NCBI RefSeq assembly: GCF_039522165.1 | Contig: NZ_BAAADE010000002.1 | Coordinates: forward strand, 596,729 to 660,728 | Length of the DNA stretch: 64,000 bases | Direction of reading: 5' to 3' | DNA from: Paenochrobactrum glaciei | GTDB taxonomy: Bacteria > Pseudomonadota > Alphaproteobacteria > Rhizobiales > Rhizobiaceae | Shown: positions 43,919 through 53,475 of the stretch, one piece after another | Layout: each line of letters starts with the position of its first letter | Numbering within the stretch: position 1 is the stretch's first letter | Notes under the pieces: model-generated | The model's database searches: none | Told to the model about the DNA's origin: nothing | What the model saw: only the letters and a program-made list of their open reading frames with translations | Position numbers and translations under genes: made by a program

Positions 43919-46606
43919 TTATTCCTCTTCAGCCGTTGCGGCTTTCTTTTTCGTCGTCGTTTTAGCTGCTGCCTTTGGCTTGGCAGCAGCTTTCGCCTTG
44001 GCCGGAGCTTTAGGCTTTGCTTCTGCTTTAGCCTTAGCCGGTGCTTTTTCTTTTGCAGCAGCTTTTTTAGCCGGAGCCTTCTTGGCCTTTGACTTGGATG
44101 AGCCAGCCTTGTCGGTAATCAGCTGCAAGGCTTCTTCTAAAGTCACGGTTGCCGGATCTTTGCCCTTTGGCAATGTGGCATTGATCTTGCCCCAATTGAC
44201 ATATGGGCCATAGCGTCCGTCACGCACAGTGATGGAGCCGCCATCCGGATGGTCGCCAAGTGTTGCCAAAGCCGCTGGTGTTGAGCGCGTGCGTCCGCCA
44301 CCTTTGGAAGCTTTGTCAGCAAGAACGGAAACAGCGCGGTTGATGCCGATGGTGAAAACTTCATCGACATTTTCAACATTGGCATAGGTGCCGTCATGCA
44401 TCACATAAGGACCATAACGACCAATACCGGCTGAAATCATTTTAGCCGTTTCAGGATGGACGCCGACATCGCGCGGCAAGGCGAGCAGTGCCAGCGCTTT
44501 TTCAAAATCAACCGTATCCAGCGTCCAGCCTTTCGGCAGGCTGGCGCGTTTGGCTTCTTTACCTTCGCCACGCTGCAAATAAGGGCCGAAACGACCCGTG
44601 CGCGCGGTGATGTCTTCCTGTGTTTCCGGATCCTGACCAAGCACTTTTGGTTCATTGGAACCATTGGCGCCATCAGCACCTTCTTCACCGCTGAACTGGC
44701 GGGTGAATTTACATTCAGGATAGTTGGAGCAACCAACAAAAGCGCCATATTTGCCAAGTTTCAGCGACAGCTGTCCAACACCGCAGGTCGGGCAGCTGCG
44801 CGGATCACTGCCATCGCCCCGATCAGGAAATGCCATTGGTGCCAAAGCTTCGTTAAGCGCATCCAGCACATTGGTGACGCGCAGTTCTTTGGTCCCGTCG
44901 ATTGTGCCGGAGAAATCTGTCCAGAATTCACGCAGCACGTCTTTCCAAAGCAGTTTGCCATCGGAAATCAGATCGAGCTTTTCTTCCAGATCAGCCGTGA
45001 AATCATATTCCACATAGCGCTTGAAGAAGTTTTCCAAGAAGGCAGTTACCAGACGGCCTTTAGCTTCCGGAATAAGCTTACGTTTTTCAATCGTAATATA
45101 TTCACGGTCACGCAAGGTTGCGAGGGTGGCTGCATAAGTGGAAGGGCGGCCGATGCCGAGCTCTTCCATCTTTTTGATGAGTGATGCTTCCGAATAGCGC
45201 GGAGGCGGCTCAGTGGAATGCTGGGTTGCATCAATGGTTTGACGCACCAGTTTTTCACCGGCAATAATTTCCGGCAGACGTGCGCTGTCTTCGTCTTCAT
45301 CCTCTTCTTCGCGGTGATCCATATAGGCCGCCAGAAAGCCGTCAAAACGTGTGACAGAACCGGTTGCGCGCAGCATAGCAGCGCGGGAGCCGTTGGTGGC
45401 TTCAATATCAACGGTTGTGCGTTCAATATCAGCCGACTGCATCTGGGAGGCAATCGCACGCTTCCAGATCAGCTCATAAAGACGTGCCTGATCATCATCG
45501 AGATAACGGCGCATTTCTTTTGGATGGCGTGAGAAATCCGTCGGGCGGATTGCTTCGTGCGCTTCCTGAGCGTTTTTAGCTTTTGTCGAATAATAGCGTG
45601 GCTTCTCCGGTACATATTTGTCGGAGAAGGTTTTGCCGATAGCAGAGCGTGCGGCCTGAATTGCTTCCGGCGCCATCTGCACACCATCGGTACGCATATA
45701 AGTGATAAGACCGGTGGTTTCGCCGCCGATATCAATACCTTCATAAAGGCGCTGCGCTACCTGCATAGTGCGTGATGCACTAAAACCAAGCTGGCCGGAT
45801 GCGGCCTGTTGCAGTGTCGAAGTGGTGAACGGAGGGCCCGGATTGCGCTTTGTCGGCTTTGCTTCAACGGATGCCGCTTTAAATTCAGCGCCTTCCAGCA
45901 TGGTGCGGATAGCGGTTGCCTGCTCTTCATTTTTAATGTCGAGCTTGCCTAGGCGCTTGCCGTCCAGTGAGGTGAGGCGAGCGGTAAAATCATCGCTGCG
46001 CGGTGTTTGCAGCTTGCCGGCAATGCTCCAATATTCTTCACGAACGAAACGCTCGATTTCGTTTTCGCGGTCGCTGACGAGACGCAGTGCAACAGATTGC
46101 ACACGGCCTGCCGAGCGGGCACCGGGCAGCTTGCGCCACAAAACCGGCGACAGATTGAAGCCAACGAGATAATCGAGTGCGCGGCGTGCCAGATAGGCAT
46201 CCACCAGCGGCATGTCGATATCACGCGGATTAGCCATTGCATCCAGCACAGCCTTTTTGGTGATCGCGTTGAAAACAACGCGTTTGACCGGCTTGGAGCC
46301 AATGGCTTTTTTCTTATTTAAAACTTCCAGCACATGCCATGAAATGGCTTCCCCTTCGCGATCAGGGTCAGTTGCCAGAATGAGGCTGTCACTGTCTTTC
46401 AGTGCTTTGATAATATCAGCAAGCCGTTTGGAAGACTGACTGTCAACTTCCCACGACATTTCAAAATCTTCATCAGGGCGGACAGAGCCGTCTTTGGCAG
46501 GCAAATCGCGCACATGACCAAAGGATGCCAGAACTGTATAGTCTGACCCCAGATATTTATTGATAGTTTTAGCCTTGGCAGGCGATTCGACAACGACGAC
46601 GTTCAT
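43919..46606 (-). CDS. topA: DNA topoisomerase I
   Basis: This type IA topoisomerase relaxes negative supercoils. It has 895 residues: a TOPRIM domain (VVVESPAKAKTINKYLGSDY, ATDPDREGEAISWHV), the active-site Tyr in GLITYMRTDGVQMA, and zinc-finger CPTCGVGQLSLKLGKYGAFVGCSNYPEC. Several GRYGPYV-type C-terminal repeats follow, then a tail of about 55 residues rich in Lys and Ala. Such Lys/Ala tails bind DNA. It heads the topA-rnr-DUF983 unit and is divergent from a small conserved ORF. Confidence 0.96.
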   Translation of the reverse strand: MNVVVVESPAKAKTINKYLGSDYTVLASFGHVRDLPAKDGSVRPDEDFEMSWEVDSQSSKRLADIIKALKDSDSLILATDPDREGEAISWHVLEVLNKKKAIGSKPVKRVVFNAITKKAVLDAMANPRDIDMPLVDAYLARRALDYLVGFNLSPVLWRKLPGARSAGRVQSVALRLVSDRENEIERFVREEYWSIAGKLQTPRSDDFTARLTSLDGKRLGKLDIKNEEQATAIRTMLEGAEFKAASVEAKPTKRNPGPPFTTSTLQQAASGQLGFSASRTMQVAQRLYEGIDIGGETTGLITYMRTDGVQMAPEAIQAARSAIGKTFSDKYVPEKPRYYSTKAKNAQEAHEAIRPTDFSRHPKEMRRYLDDDQARLYELIWKRAIASQMQSADIERTTVDIEATNGSRAAMLRATGSVTRFDGFLAAYMDHREEEDEDEDSARLPEIIAGEKLVRQTIDATQHSTEPPPRYSEASLIKKMEELGIGRPSTYAATLATLRDREYITIEKRKLIPEAKGRLVTAFLENFFKRYVEYDFTADLEEKLDLISDGKLLWKDVLREFWTDFSGTIDGTKELRVTNVLDALNEALAPMAFPDRGDGSDPRSCPTCGVGQLSLKLGKYGAFVGCSNYPECKFTRQFSGEEGADGANGSNEPKVLGQDPETQEDITARTGRFGPYLQRGEGKEAKRASLPKGWTLDTVDFEKALALLALPRDVGVHPETAKMISAGIGRYGPYVMHDGTYANVENVDEVFTIGINRAVSVLADKASKGGGRTRSTPAALATLGDHPDGGSITVRDGRYGPYVNWGKINATLPKGKDPATVTLEEALQLITDKAGSSKSKAKKAPAKKAAAKEKAPAKAKAEAKPKAPAKAKAAAKPKAAAKTTTKKKAATAEEE

Positions 46607-46870
46607 TACAACAGCCTAAATTCCTGGTCCCCACAGTGTTTTTATGCACATGCCCGAATGGCGAGGGTTTCCCATCACATGAACAGCGCAGACCATTTGG
46701 TCAAGAGTGCGCCATGATTTTTATTCAAATTACAACCAATGGTTTTATATGTTGATAAGTACTAGTAACAAGAGTATTCAGATTAAAGCTTAAAAGAAAA
46801 TGCGATATTATGTGCCATGCTTAAAATTATTTCAGACATGCAATTTTAAAATGACGGAGCGGGGGAGATA

Positions 46871-47065
46871 ATGGGCGATGTACGATTTAACAAAATTGAT
46901 ATTCTGCAATATATTGAAGATATGCTGTGCAATATGCGGGTAATGGCAAAAAGCACAGACAGTCAGGTGTTGGTTTATTTGCTGGAAATGGCCGTTCTTG
47001 AAAGTCGCGATCAGATAAAGGCGCAAGAACAGCAATTGCAGTCTATGGGACGAATGGTCAATTAG
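46871..47065 (+). CDS. Small helical protein of unknown function between topA and dprA
   Basis: A 64-residue ORF with a strong GGGGGAGA ribosome site before the ATG. The sequence is predicted almost wholly helical: MGDVRFNKIDILQYIEDMLC, then MRVMAKSTDSQVLVYLLEMA and a Gln-rich end. The pattern of an Ile/Leu-Tyr-Ile start followed by a YLLEMA segment reminds me of a short protein common in Rhizobiales genomes, which has no assigned role. It is isolated, on the opposite strand from both neighbours. Confidence 0.7.
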   Translation: MGDVRFNKIDILQYIEDMLCNMRVMAKSTDSQVLVYLLEMAVLESRDQIKAQEQQLQSMGRMVN

Positions 47066-47094
47066 GTATTGAATATCACTGTTTCAAGCTTAAT

Positions 47095-48312
47095 TCATTC
47101 ATTGACCGGTACCAAAGCCACATGGCCGTTGGGATAGCGCGTGAGTTGGCCTGCCAGATCAAGCTCCAGCAAAATCAGGAAAACCTGTGCAGCTTCAATG
47201 CCTGTATGGCGAATGATTTCATCCACAGAGACCGGAACAGGGCTTAGCAGACTGGTGATTTGCTCCCTGTCTTTATCTGAGGCTGGTGGCGTTGGTTTGA
47301 CCGGCTCAGGTGTTACATGTTGCATTGAGGGTGACTGATAATTTTGCTCTGCTTCCTCAATTGTAAAACTTAGCTGACCGGTTGGTTGTGATAATGGACT
47401 GTCTTCACCTTGTCTGATGAGCTGCGGGGATAAAGCCTCGATAATGTCATTGGCTTCGGTCACCAGAAGCGCGCCGTGTTTAATCAGGTCATTAGTGCCG
47501 CCCGCCCGCGGATCAAGCGGGGAGCCGGGAACCGAAAATACCACGCGCCCCAATTCGCCTGCCATACGCGCTGTGATCAATGAGCCGGAACGTTTGGCAG
47601 CTTCCACAACGAGTAATCCGGATGAAAGAGCGGCGATGATTCGGTTGCGGCGCGGGAAATCTTGCGCGCGTGGCTCCCAGCCCAGCGGCATTTCACTGAC
47701 TACTGCGCCGCCATTTTCTGGGATTTCATGATAAAGGCCAATGTTTTGTGGCGGATAAGGGCGGTCTATGCCGCCAGCCAGCACCGCAACCGTGCCTGTT
47801 TTCAAGCTATATTGATGGGCGTTCGCATCAATACCGCGCGCCAGACCGGAGATGATGGCAAATCCGGCCTTACCTAATTCAGCAGCTATTTGTTGCGTGA
47901 ATCTTGCCCCTGCAATCGAGGCATTGCGCGAACCGACAATGCCAACGGGCGGCTTGGCAAAAACCGATAAATCACCTTTGACAGTGATTAAGGGGGGCGG
48001 AGCATCACAGTTCTTCAAATAGAGCGGATAATCCGGCTCACCCATGCCGATAAGCCGTGCGCCCAAACGCTCGACGGCTTCCATTTCGCGGCTGACCTGA
48101 TCAAGGGAGGCGAGGCGGATGCGACGGTAAGCACCGCCGCGTCGGCTGAGTTCGGGAATCATTTCCAGTGCATTACTGGCAGAGCCGCAGTGTAAAATCA
48201 GATCCCGGAATGTGACAGGGCCGATATTCTCACTGCGGATAAGACGTAACCAATTCAGTCTTTGCTGGTCGGACAGGCGTATTCCATGGGATGAAACCGC
48301 CTGATTATTCAT
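47095..48312 (-). CDS. dprA: DNA processing protein DprA
   Basis: DprA loads RecA onto incoming single-stranded DNA during transformation and is widely kept in non-competent bacteria. The 405-residue protein has the Rossmann-like SMF domain with VGSRNASIAGARFTQQIAAELG, SGLARGIDANAHQ, TVAVLAGGIDRPYPPQN and EMPLGWEPRAQDFPRRNRIIAALS. A C-terminal winged helix (PVSVDEIIRHTGIEAAQVFLILLELDLAGQL) follows. The first four bases overlap the end of plsY, so it is the last gene of a pyrB-pyrC-plsY-dprA block. Confidence 0.94.
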   Translation of the reverse strand: MNNQAVSSHGIRLSDQQRLNWLRLIRSENIGPVTFRDLILHCGSASNALEMIPELSRRGGAYRRIRLASLDQVSREMEAVERLGARLIGMGEPDYPLYLKNCDAPPPLITVKGDLSVFAKPPVGIVGSRNASIAGARFTQQIAAELGKAGFAIISGLARGIDANAHQYSLKTGTVAVLAGGIDRPYPPQNIGLYHEIPENGGAVVSEMPLGWEPRAQDFPRRNRIIAALSSGLLVVEAAKRSGSLITARMAGELGRVVFSVPGSPLDPRAGGTNDLIKHGALLVTEANDIIEALSPQLIRQGEDSPLSQPTGQLSFTIEEAEQNYQSPSMQHVTPEPVKPTPPASDKDREQITSLLSPVPVSVDEIIRHTGIEAAQVFLILLELDLAGQLTRYPNGHVALVPVNE

Positions 48313-48935
48313 TTTTTAGCGCCGATCTTGCTTTCACTGCCATCAATCAGGCGGGTGATATTGGCGTGATGCTTGATAAAGATAAGGACGGTTAAAACAC
48401 CCATCAGCATGGCCGTATAGATATTGCCCTGCAAATAAAGCGCAATCGGTGCAATGACACAGGCCACCAATGCGGAGAGAGATGAATAGCGGGTCAGAAC
48501 TGCAATCAGCAGCCAGACTCCGGCAAAGATCAACGCAACCTGCCAAGCAAGTGCAATCAGCACGCCCAAATAAGTGGCAACGCCTTTGCCGCCTTTAAAT
48601 CCAAGCCAGACCGGAAATGTGTGGCCTATAAAAGCGCCAAGCCCTGCTGCCAAGGCAGCATTGCCGCCAAAATAACTGGCAATCAGCACCGCCGCTGTGC
48701 CTTTCAGCATGTCACAAATTAAGGTGGCACCGGCGAGCTTTTTATTGCCGGTACGTAGCACATTGGTCGCACCGATATTACCGGAACCAATGGAGCGAAC
48801 ATCGCCAAGCCCTGCCATTTTGGTGAGCACAAGGCCAAAAGGAATGGAGCCCAGCAAATAGCCCAGGGCAAGAGCTGCAATAATTAAAAAAATGTGGGCC
48901 TCCCATGAGGTATTCTTATTATGTGCATCGCCCAT
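48309..48935 (-). CDS. plsY: Acyl-phosphate:glycerol-3-phosphate acyltransferase
   Basis: PlsY adds the first acyl chain to glycerol 3-phosphate in membrane lipid synthesis. It has several hydrophobic helices and the three conserved cytoplasmic loops: GSIPFGLVLTKMAGLGDVRSIGSGNIGATNVLR, KGTAAVLIA and GHTFPVWLGFKGGKGVAT. About 208 residues from the chosen Met (MGDAHNKNT). An in-frame TTG upstream (48959) would add eight residues; neither has a clear ribosome site. The stop overlaps dprA by four bases. Confidence 0.93.
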   Translation of the reverse strand: MGDAHNKNTSWEAHIFLIIAALALGYLLGSIPFGLVLTKMAGLGDVRSIGSGNIGATNVLRTGNKKLAGATLICDMLKGTAAVLIASYFGGNAALAAGLGAFIGHTFPVWLGFKGGKGVATYLGVLIALAWQVALIFAGVWLLIAVLTRYSSLSALVACVIAPIALYLQGNIYTAMLMGVLTVLIFIKHHANITRLIDGSESKIGAKK

Positions 48936-49006
48936 ATTGGCGCGATTGAATCGATGCAAGCCAGTTTACAGGCTATCTTGTTACGATAGCCTGTTTATTT
49001 TTTATA

Positions 49007-50293
49007 TTACAGTTCGAAAACTGTTTTTCCAGCAACCATTGTTTGTAAGACACGTCCGGTTAAGCGCGCACCTTCAAAACAACTGTTTTTCGACAGTGAA
49101 TGCAGATCTTTTTCATGCACAACCCAAGGCTCTTCCAGATCGACTACAATCAGATCTGCCGAAGCGCCCGGTTTGAGTGTGCCTGCATCAAGGCCGAAAA
49201 TACGCGCTGGTGCGGTGGAAAGCACTTCTGTGAGACGCAGCAAGCTCAAATCTTCATTGTGATAAAGACGCAGAGCCGCTCCAAGCAATGTTTCAAGTCC
49301 GATTGCGCCGGCTTCCGCATCCGCAAATGGCAGGCGCTTGGTGTCAACATCCTGCGGGTCATGGGCAGAGACGATAATATCAATCGTGCCGTCCTTGATG
49401 GCTTCAATCATTGCCAAACGATCTTCTTCTTGTCGCAGCGGTGGCGACAGACGGAAGAATGTGCGGAACTCACCAATGTCATTTTCATTGAGTGACAAAT
49501 GATTGATGGAAATACCAGCCGTTACATTAGCTGCATCCGCTTTGGCTTTACGAACCGCATTGGCCGACATTTCGCATGAAATCTGGCTGGCATGGTAAAA
49601 GCCTTTGGTGAGGGCAGCCAAGCGCAAATCACGCTCAAGCGGAATAAGTTCGGCTTCCCGCGGGGTGCCGGAAAGACCAAGCCAGCTGGCAAGCAAGCCT
49701 TCATTCATCACGCCACTGGCACCCAAATAGGGGTCACGCGCTTCACAGGAAATCACTGCATTGAAGTCACGGGCATAGGTGAGGGCACGACGCATTGTCT
49801 GGGTGTTGACAATCGTATTGCGGCCTTCGCTGAAAGCGACAGCGCCTGCGGCACGTAACAGGCCAAATTCGGTGAGTTCTTCACCTTTCAAGCCGCAAGT
49901 GATGGCTGCTGCCGGATATACATTCACAACTGCGGTGTCACGCGCTGTGCGCTTGACGAATTCAACCAGTGCCACATCATCAATCACCGGATCTGTATCC
50001 GGCATCATGATGAAGGAAGTAACACCACCTGCGGCGGCTGCACGGCTGGCAGAAGCAATCGTTTCACGATGTTCGGCACCAGGTTCGCCCACAAAAACGC
50101 GCGCATCAACGAGGCCGGGCAGAATAGTTTTGCCTTGCAGATCGATGGTTTCACAACCATCCGGTACGCCTTGATTACGGGCATCTGCGCCTGAAGCCAG
50201 AATCTTGCCGTCTTGTACAATAAGAGTGCCGGTTTCATCCATCTGACGGGATGGGTCAACGATACGGGCATTGGTAAAGCAAACCGGTTTCAT
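49007..50293 (-). CDS. pyrC: Dihydroorotase, PyrC class I
   Basis: Dihydroorotase closes carbamoyl aspartate to dihydroorotate in pyrimidine synthesis. The protein (428 residues) is of the longer type I kind. Conserved points are DLQGKTILPGLVDARVFVGEPG, SINHLSLNENDIGEF and DIIVSAHDPQDVDTKRLPFADAEAGAIGLETLL. In the first segment the usual metal-binding HxH is replaced by DARVFVGEPG, so this copy may be the inactive partner that supports PyrB, or need another dihydroorotase. Overlap of four bases with pyrB indicates coupling. Confidence 0.88.
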   Translation of the reverse strand: MKPVCFTNARIVDPSRQMDETGTLIVQDGKILASGADARNQGVPDGCETIDLQGKTILPGLVDARVFVGEPGAEHRETIASASRAAAAGGVTSFIMMPDTDPVIDDVALVEFVKRTARDTAVVNVYPAAAITCGLKGEELTEFGLLRAAGAVAFSEGRNTIVNTQTMRRALTYARDFNAVISCEARDPYLGASGVMNEGLLASWLGLSGTPREAELIPLERDLRLAALTKGFYHASQISCEMSANAVRKAKADAANVTAGISINHLSLNENDIGEFRTFFRLSPPLRQEEDRLAMIEAIKDGTIDIIVSAHDPQDVDTKRLPFADAEAGAIGLETLLGAALRLYHNEDLSLLRLTEVLSTAPARIFGLDAGTLKPGASADLIVVDLEEPWVVHEKDLHSLSKNSCFEGARLTGRVLQTMVAGKTVFEL

Positions 50294-51258
50294 CGATTTT
50301 CTCCCGTGCTTTGAGTGCGACGCGGATCAAGCAGGGCTTCCATAACAGCCATGCGCACTGCAACGCCCATTTCCACCTGATTTTGAATGGCGCTTTGCGG
50401 GCCATCTGCAACATCAGAGGCAATTTCAACACCACGGTTCATCGGGCCCGGATGCATGACCAGCGCGTCAGGCTTGGCATATTTTAGTTTTTCTTTATCA
50501 AGACCGTAAAAGCGGAAATATTCACGCACTGACGGCACAAAAGAACCAGCCATGCGCTCACGCTGCAAACGCAGCATCATCACGACATCGGCGTCTTTCA
50601 AACCTTCTTCCATGGAGTTGAAAACTTCAACGCCCATATTCGCAATGCCGGCCGGAAGAAGTGTTGACGGGGCAATCACACGCACACGGGCGCCCATGGT
50701 GTTGAGCAGCAAAATATTGGATCGCGCAACGCGCGAATGCAGCACATCGCCGCAAATCGCGACAATTAAGCGGCCGATTTTGCCTTTGGCACGGCGAATG
50801 GTGAGTGCATCAAGCAGGGCTTGGGTTGGATGTTCATGGGCACCGTCACCGGCATTGACTACCGAACAGCCGACTTTTTGGGCAAGAAGAGCAGCAGCAC
50901 CGGCAGACGCATGGCGGATAACCAGAATATCCGGCTGCATTGCATTGAGCGTCATGGCTGTATCAATCAGTGTTTCCCCTTTTTTAACGGAGGAATTACC
51001 GACAGACATGTTCATAACGTCTGCACCCAAGCGCTTGCCTGCAAGCTCAAAGGAGGATTGCGTGCGCGTAGAAGCTTCAAAAAACAGATTGATCTGTGTT
51101 CTGCCGCGCAAGGTTGTTTTTTTCTTTTCAAACTGGCGTGAAACAGCCACTTCCTGATCAGCAAGATCAAGCAGGCAATCGATGTCCAGCGGCGATAGTC
51201 CCTTAATGCCAAGCAAATGGCGATGAGGGAACAGCGGGGAAACGTTTTGTGATGTCAT
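50290..51258 (-). CDS. pyrB: Aspartate carbamoyltransferase catalytic subunit
   Basis: PyrB makes carbamoyl aspartate from carbamoyl phosphate and aspartate, the committed step of pyrimidine synthesis. The 322-residue protein contains FFEASTRTQSSFELAGKRLG (carbamoyl-phosphate loop), SVKKGETLIDTAMTLNAM, VVNAGDGAHEHPTQALLDALTI and VMMLRLQRERM; the aspartate site lies in HPGPMNRGVEIASDVAD. There is no pyrI in the window. It overlaps pyrC by four bases, and the pairing with an atypical dihydroorotase resembles the PyrB-PyrC' complexes known in other bacteria. Confidence 0.95.
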   Translation of the reverse strand: MTSQNVSPLFPHRHLLGIKGLSPLDIDCLLDLADQEVAVSRQFEKKKTTLRGRTQINLFFEASTRTQSSFELAGKRLGADVMNMSVGNSSVKKGETLIDTAMTLNAMQPDILVIRHASAGAAALLAQKVGCSVVNAGDGAHEHPTQALLDALTIRRAKGKIGRLIVAICGDVLHSRVARSNILLLNTMGARVRVIAPSTLLPAGIANMGVEVFNSMEEGLKDADVVMMLRLQRERMAGSFVPSVREYFRFYGLDKEKLKYAKPDALVMHPGPMNRGVEIASDVADGPQSAIQNQVEMGVAVRMAVMEALLDPRRTQSTGENR

Positions 51259-51375
51259 GGCAAGTTATCCCTATAAGACGCTGTAAGGCGCGCCGCAAGC
51301 AGACTTATCGTGAGTCTACGTAAAAATCTTGAATTTAAAAAGTGAAGATGGTGCGAATGCATTGTTACAAGCAAA

Positions 51376-51396
51376 AAAGGCTCACTCAGAGCCTTT
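51376..51396 (-). terminator. Terminator after the DUF1330 gene
   Basis: AAAGGCTC-ACTCA-GAGCCTTT; on the minus strand a T run follows, about 50 bases beyond the DUF1330 stop. Confidence 0.8.
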
Positions 51397-51446
51397 GAAA
51401 ATTAGTTTGCTGCTGCGTGCAATAAAAAGAACTCGGATGACAAAGC

Positions 51447-51737
51447 TCAATTGGTTTCGACAATGAACATTCTTGCTTCCTGAGCCTGCATGCGTTCCAG
51501 CTTGATGGGCATGTATTTTTCGGAGTTATAAAAAGCTGTTGCTTCAGCAAGTGTGGGAAACTCAAAAATACCAGCCAGCGGGAGAGGTGTGTCATCGCCT
51601 TCAAGAACCTGCACTACGGGCCCGAAATGGACTATTTTTCCACCTGCATCATGCAGAGCTGCCTGGAAGCGTGGTGCAAGTGCTGCTTGTTTGGCGGGGT
51701 CTGTGACACGAAGATTGATATGAACATATGCTGGCAT
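51447..51737 (-). CDS. DUF1330 domain protein
   Basis: The product (96 residues) has the ferredoxin-like alpha-beta fold of the DUF1330 / dimeric alpha-beta barrel group: MPAYVHINLRVTDPAKQAAL, GKIVHFGPVVQVLEG and FPTLAEATAFYNSEKYMPIK. The function is unknown. A MarR-family regulator is divergently transcribed 72 bases away and probably controls it. The intergenic DNA includes the palindrome TGTATATACA (51764-51773), a candidate operator. Confidence 0.85.
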   Translation of the reverse strand: MPAYVHINLRVTDPAKQAALAPRFQAALHDAGGKIVHFGPVVQVLEGDDTPLPLAGIFEFPTLAEATAFYNSEKYMPIKLERMQAQEARMFIVETN

Positions 51738-51809
51738 TGTTTTATCTCCATATTGTAAAATAATGTATATACAGTATTTATGTTCTCTTGAATTGTCGAG
51801 GCGATATAA

Positions 51810-52262
51810 ATGAGTGAATGGGATTCTGCATCTTTGGAGAGAATTGCTTCTGAATGTCCTGCATTTCAGGCACGGGCAACGGCGCGTGCAATCACGCGTT
51901 ATTATAATATATGTTTCAAACCATTTGGATTAACAGCTGAGCAGTTTGCTCTTTTAGTAGGTGCCGGTGCTCATAAAGACGCGACAGTGGTTCAGCTGGC
52001 AACAAGTGCAGGTGTTGATGCAACCACCCTTAGCCGTAATGTGCAGCATTTGGTGACACGCGGTCTGATATTTACGGAAGGCGGGCGGGGTCGTTTAGGC
52101 AAACGATTGAACCTGACCGATGCCGGACAGGCTTTAATGTCAGATGTTGTGCCGGTCTGGAAAGCGGCTAAACAAGAATTATCGCATCAAATGGGCGACG
52201 ACAGATTATCTTCTGTGACGAAGGCAATGGCAGCGCTGACAAAAGCGCTCAGTTCGTTGTGA
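51810..52262 (+). CDS. MarR-family transcriptional regulator
   Basis: This 150-residue winged-helix protein begins with a helical dimerization region (CPAFQARATARAITRYYNICFKPFGL). The recognition part is TSAGVDATTLSRNVQHLVTRGLI, with the wing in TEGGRGRLGKRLNLTDAG. MarR proteins usually repress a neighbouring gene and are released by a small ligand. The divergent DUF1330 gene is the obvious target; the ligand is unknown. Confidence 0.9.
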   Translation: MSEWDSASLERIASECPAFQARATARAITRYYNICFKPFGLTAEQFALLVGAGAHKDATVVQLATSAGVDATTLSRNVQHLVTRGLIFTEGGRGRLGKRLNLTDAGQALMSDVVPVWKAAKQELSHQMGDDRLSSVTKAMAALTKALSSL

Positions 52263-52375
52263 CGTTTTTTGATCAAGCGGTCTTGAAATCTCTTGTCACT
52301 TATATCCGGTCGTGCATTGGTTGCGGCCGGAGCCGCAACCTTGATGACGAAAAATTAGAACATCCCAACGAAGGC

Positions 52376-53302
52376 TTAATCAGCCCATTCCGGTTCGGTG
52401 GTAAAGGCAATTGTCAACCAACGGTCAGGGCTTCGCTCGCCCAAGGCATCAGCCAGCTCATCGCGGATGGCATCCCATTCTTCCAGCTTCTTGGCTGGCC
52501 AGTCGGATGGCACAATAAAATAAAGCTCGATTTGAGTGCCGCGGCCAACTTTAGCGACATATGCACGGTAGGAGAGAAAGCCATAACGCTCGACAAATTC
52601 CTGCGCGACTGTTTCGGCATTTTCTTTCAGTTCGATCGGTGTGAATAAAAGCATGTCTGCCAGCGCTTGTCTGATGGTGGCAAACGGCATTGGTATAATA
52701 ATAAGACATACAATTGTTAGTACGGCCGGATCGATATAGGGAAGCAACCAGTCCAGACTTGTGCCTTCTAGCATCATCCCGATCAAAAACGCGATAAAGA
52801 GCGCTGCGGTAATGCCTGCTGACATATACCATGCCTTGGCATCCAGCGCGACGAAATCTGATTGCAGTTTGCGGTTGGCGCGCATTTCCAGCCAGCCCAT
52901 CAAAATACAAACCACCAAGGCAAAAGCTGCATAAAACACGGCATAGCTGAATTCGAGGTGTCTGCCACCCGACATTAAGCTGCCAATCGCATTAATCAGA
53001 GCATAGATAGAGACACCGGTGAGCATCAGGCCATTGAGGCCAAGCACCATTGGTTCCAGATGCCAGAAGCCCATGGTGAAACGGTCACGCAGTTTGCCGC
53101 TTGGTGGCTCGGGCAGGGTGGAGAGGCTGATCAATCTTGCGACAATTAATGCAAGACCACTAAGCGCTGCATCAATGAGCAGATAGACACCATCAAAGAC
53201 AATAGAGAAGGAGCCTGCGAGCAGACCGAAAAGTACGCCGAATCCGGCCAAAAATATTGTAACAGTAATCGATGTTTTGAGAATGGATTGTTCGCTATGC
53301 AA
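52376..53302 (-). CDS. Cation diffusion facilitator (CDF) family protein
   Basis: A 308-residue protein with six predicted helices. The SITVTIFLAGFGVLFGLLAGSFSIVFDGVYLLIDA start corresponds to helices 1 and 2 of the CDF family. The usual metal-binding HxxxD/DxxxD of helices 2 and 5 appears as DGVYLLIDA and DAKAWYMSAG. In the latter, KAWYMSA departs from the typical HxxxD, so metal specificity is uncertain. The C-terminal cytoplasmic domain (TQIELYFIVPSDWPAKKLEEWDAI) is present. The gene is alone in its unit. Confidence 0.82.
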   Translation of the reverse strand: MHSEQSILKTSITVTIFLAGFGVLFGLLAGSFSIVFDGVYLLIDAALSGLALIVARLISLSTLPEPPSGKLRDRFTMGFWHLEPMVLGLNGLMLTGVSIYALINAIGSLMSGGRHLEFSYAVFYAAFALVVCILMGWLEMRANRKLQSDFVALDAKAWYMSAGITAALFIAFLIGMMLEGTSLDWLLPYIDPAVLTIVCLIIIPMPFATIRQALADMLLFTPIELKENAETVAQEFVERYGFLSYRAYVAKVGRGTQIELYFIVPSDWPAKKLEEWDAIRDELADALGERSPDRWLTIAFTTEPEWAD

Positions 53303-53475
53303 AATTCACTCCGGCATTATGCAGTTCAAATAAAATTTAATTGTTTACAAACAGGGTATATTTTTAAAGTTGATCAGGATCAATGCGTGAACATCGTTTA
53401 TAATATTGAATAGTTCTAAATCTCACGATAGTTTCACGCTAGAAGTGATCTGTTTTGCCCCTTTACGGAGTTGTT

